From: Bacteroidota bacterium
GTDB lineage: Bacteria; Bacteroidota; Bacteroidia; Bacteroidales; JAKIYJ01
Length of the DNA: 5,966 bases
NCBI GenBank assembly: GCA_022708585.1
Contig: JAKIYJ010000097.1
Span: forward strand, 1-5,966
Direction of reading: 5' to 3'
Shown here: one piece after another, positions 5,476-5,966 of the stretch
Position numbering within the stretch: the stretch's first letter is position 1
Layout: the number at the start of each line of letters is the position of its first letter
Notes under the pieces: generated by a model
Told to the model about the DNA's origin: nothing
What the model saw: only the letters and a program-made list of their open reading frames with translations
Database searches by the model: none
Made by a program: the position numbers and the translations under genes

Positions 5476-5484
5476 CCACCTCCT
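5476..5484 (-). promoter_or_regulatory. Strong ribosome binding site deciding the TTG start of rpsT
   Basis: On the minus strand the sequence is AGGAGGTGG, complementary to most of the anti-Shine-Dalgarno end of 16S rRNA. Five bases separate it from the TTG at 5470. The GTG inside it cannot serve as a start with this site, which settles the start choice. Confidence 0.9.
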
Positions 5485-5547
5485 ATTTCAGAATTTCGCA
5501 GTCTCATTCACCAATATTATCGCTAGGGCATCTTTGACAGCAAATCA

Positions 5548-5576
5548 ATTATACAGACTATTAATGCAAAAATCAA
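5548..5576 (-). promoter_or_regulatory. Sigma-A promoter of rpsT
   Basis: On the minus strand TTGATT (5571-5576, 4 of 6 matches to the -35 consensus) and TATAAT (5548-5553, perfect -10) are separated by 17 bases, the optimal spacing. The DNA just upstream of the -35 element, 5577-5600, is almost purely A/T with runs of T on this strand and resembles an UP element. Transcription should start near 5541, giving a leader of about 70 bases before the TTG start. Confidence 0.85.
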
Positions 5577-5621
5577 GTAAAAAGAATAAAAAATACAAAA
5601 AAACTCAGAATAAAAATCAGA

Positions 5622-5651
5622 TGTAAATTTTATATAGAATTTTGCATATCC
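5622..5651 (+). promoter_or_regulatory. Candidate forespore (sigma-G-like) promoter of gpr
   Basis: gpr is transcribed in the forespore by sigma-F and sigma-G in Bacillus. Here TGTAAA (5622-5627) and CATATCC (5645-5651), 17 bases apart, partly match the sigma-G pattern (-35 like TGAATA, -10 like CATACTA). The predicted start near 5658 would place the first ribosome binding site just inside the mRNA. The match is weak and based mainly on the CATA core and position. Confidence 0.3.
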
Positions 5652-5662
5652 TGAGCGGCAGC

Positions 5663-5682
5663 GGAGGAACTATGATAGGAGG
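5663..5682 (+). promoter_or_regulatory. Two tandem ribosome binding sites before gpr
   Basis: GGAGG at 5663-5667 precedes an ATG at 5672 by 4 bases, and AGGAGG at 5677-5682 precedes an ATG at 5687 by 4 bases. Both ATG codons are in the same frame. The second site is the better match. The coding sequence between the two starts (MIGGI) is itself formed by the second binding site. Confidence 0.7.
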
Positions 5683-5686
5683 AATT

Positions 5687-5966
5687 ATGTACAGAACGGA
5701 TTTGGCGTATGAAGCTAATGAGTCACTTGCAAAAAAAATAGAGGGTATAACATTAAATACTCACAGTTATAGCCATGGTGAAGTTGTAGAACTTGAAATA
5801 AAAGATAAGGAAGCAGAAAAGGCAGTAGGAAAGAAGATGGGAAAATATATTACTTATGAAACTAAAAGCCTTAAAAGTCTTTCGGAGAAATCAAGAAATG
5901 AAGTTATAGATATATTGTCAAAAGCTATAAGGGATATATCCGGACTCGGCAGGGAGAAAATATTGG
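5687..5966 (+). CDS. gpr: Germination protease Gpr (spore protease), 5' part only
   Basis: Gpr is the aspartic-type endopeptidase (family A25) that degrades the small acid-soluble proteins protecting spore DNA when a spore germinates. About 93 codons are visible before the window ends, so the catalytic core is outside. The N-terminus MYRTDLAYEA contains the RTDLA(V/Y)E block at which the family's zymogen cleaves itself, and the later MGKYITYETKSL segment matches the family's (G)RYLTLE-type strand; GLGREKIL then leads towards the conserved VGLGN region. The start is taken at 5687 because of the AGGAGG site; an in-frame ATG at 5672 with its own site would add MIGGI. Position next to rpsT, divergently transcribed, is the conserved arrangement in spore formers. 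It is expected to be expressed in the forespore. Confidence 0.9.
   Translation, partial: MYRTDLAYEANESLAKKIEGITLNTHSYSHGEVVELEIKDKEAEKAVGKKMGKYITYETKSLKSLSEKSRNEVIDILSKAIRDISGLGREKIL

Noticed and set aside
5471..5479. GTG start for rpsT at 5479, giving a 90-residue protein.
   Set aside because: It overlaps the AGGAGGTGG ribosome binding site; the TTG at 5470 gives the family N-terminus MANIKSAKKR.

Overview
The window is an AT-rich chromosomal segment from an endospore-forming low-GC Firmicute, most likely a clostridial-type anaerobe. The evidence is the 3'-side gene, which starts like the spore germination protease Gpr, and the order comEC-holA, rpsT (opposite strand), gpr, which is the well-known Bacillus/Clostridium arrangement. 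I cannot name the genus from the sequence.

Layout. Positions 4-683 hold seven tightly packed tRNA genes on the + strand: Lys(CTT), Lys(TTT), Ser(TGA), Pro(TGG), Ile(GAT), a CAT-anticodon tRNA (best read as lysidine-type Ile2, possibly elongator Met) and Phe(GAA). They are closed by a strong hairpin terminator at 686-709. The promoter of the array lies upstream of the window. Only the second Lys tRNA has an encoded CCA end. Positions 724-814 hold two back-to-back 44-bp imperfect palindromes, the second of which contains the stop codon and last 11 codons of the next gene. Positions 779-1771 (- strand) encode a DEDD-type ribonuclease H-like nuclease of the YprB kind. A 66-bp divergent intergenic region with a perfect 9-bp inverted repeat separates it from comEC.

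Positions 1838-4153 (+) encode ComEC, the DNA-uptake channel with its C-terminal metallo-beta-lactamase domain and an extra hydrophobic segment at the very end. holA (DNA polymerase III delta subunit) follows at 4143-5183 with an 11-base overlap, so the two are almost certainly co-transcribed and translationally coupled. A convergent, bidirectional hairpin at 5184-5202 separates holA from rpsT (ribosomal protein S20, - strand, 5207-5470), which uses a TTG start, a very strong ribosome binding site and a clear sigma-A promoter at 5548-5576. gpr starts on the + strand at 5687 (or 5672) and runs off the right edge.

Together this is housekeeping and developmental core genome: translation (tRNAs, S20), replication (holA), DNA uptake (comEC) and spore germination (gpr). 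I see no CRISPR array, transposase, phage gene or defence island. The points most worth a second look are the tandem palindromes that supply a protein's C-terminus, the tandem starts of gpr in relation to its propeptide, the CAT tRNA identity, and the C-terminal membrane segment of ComEC.
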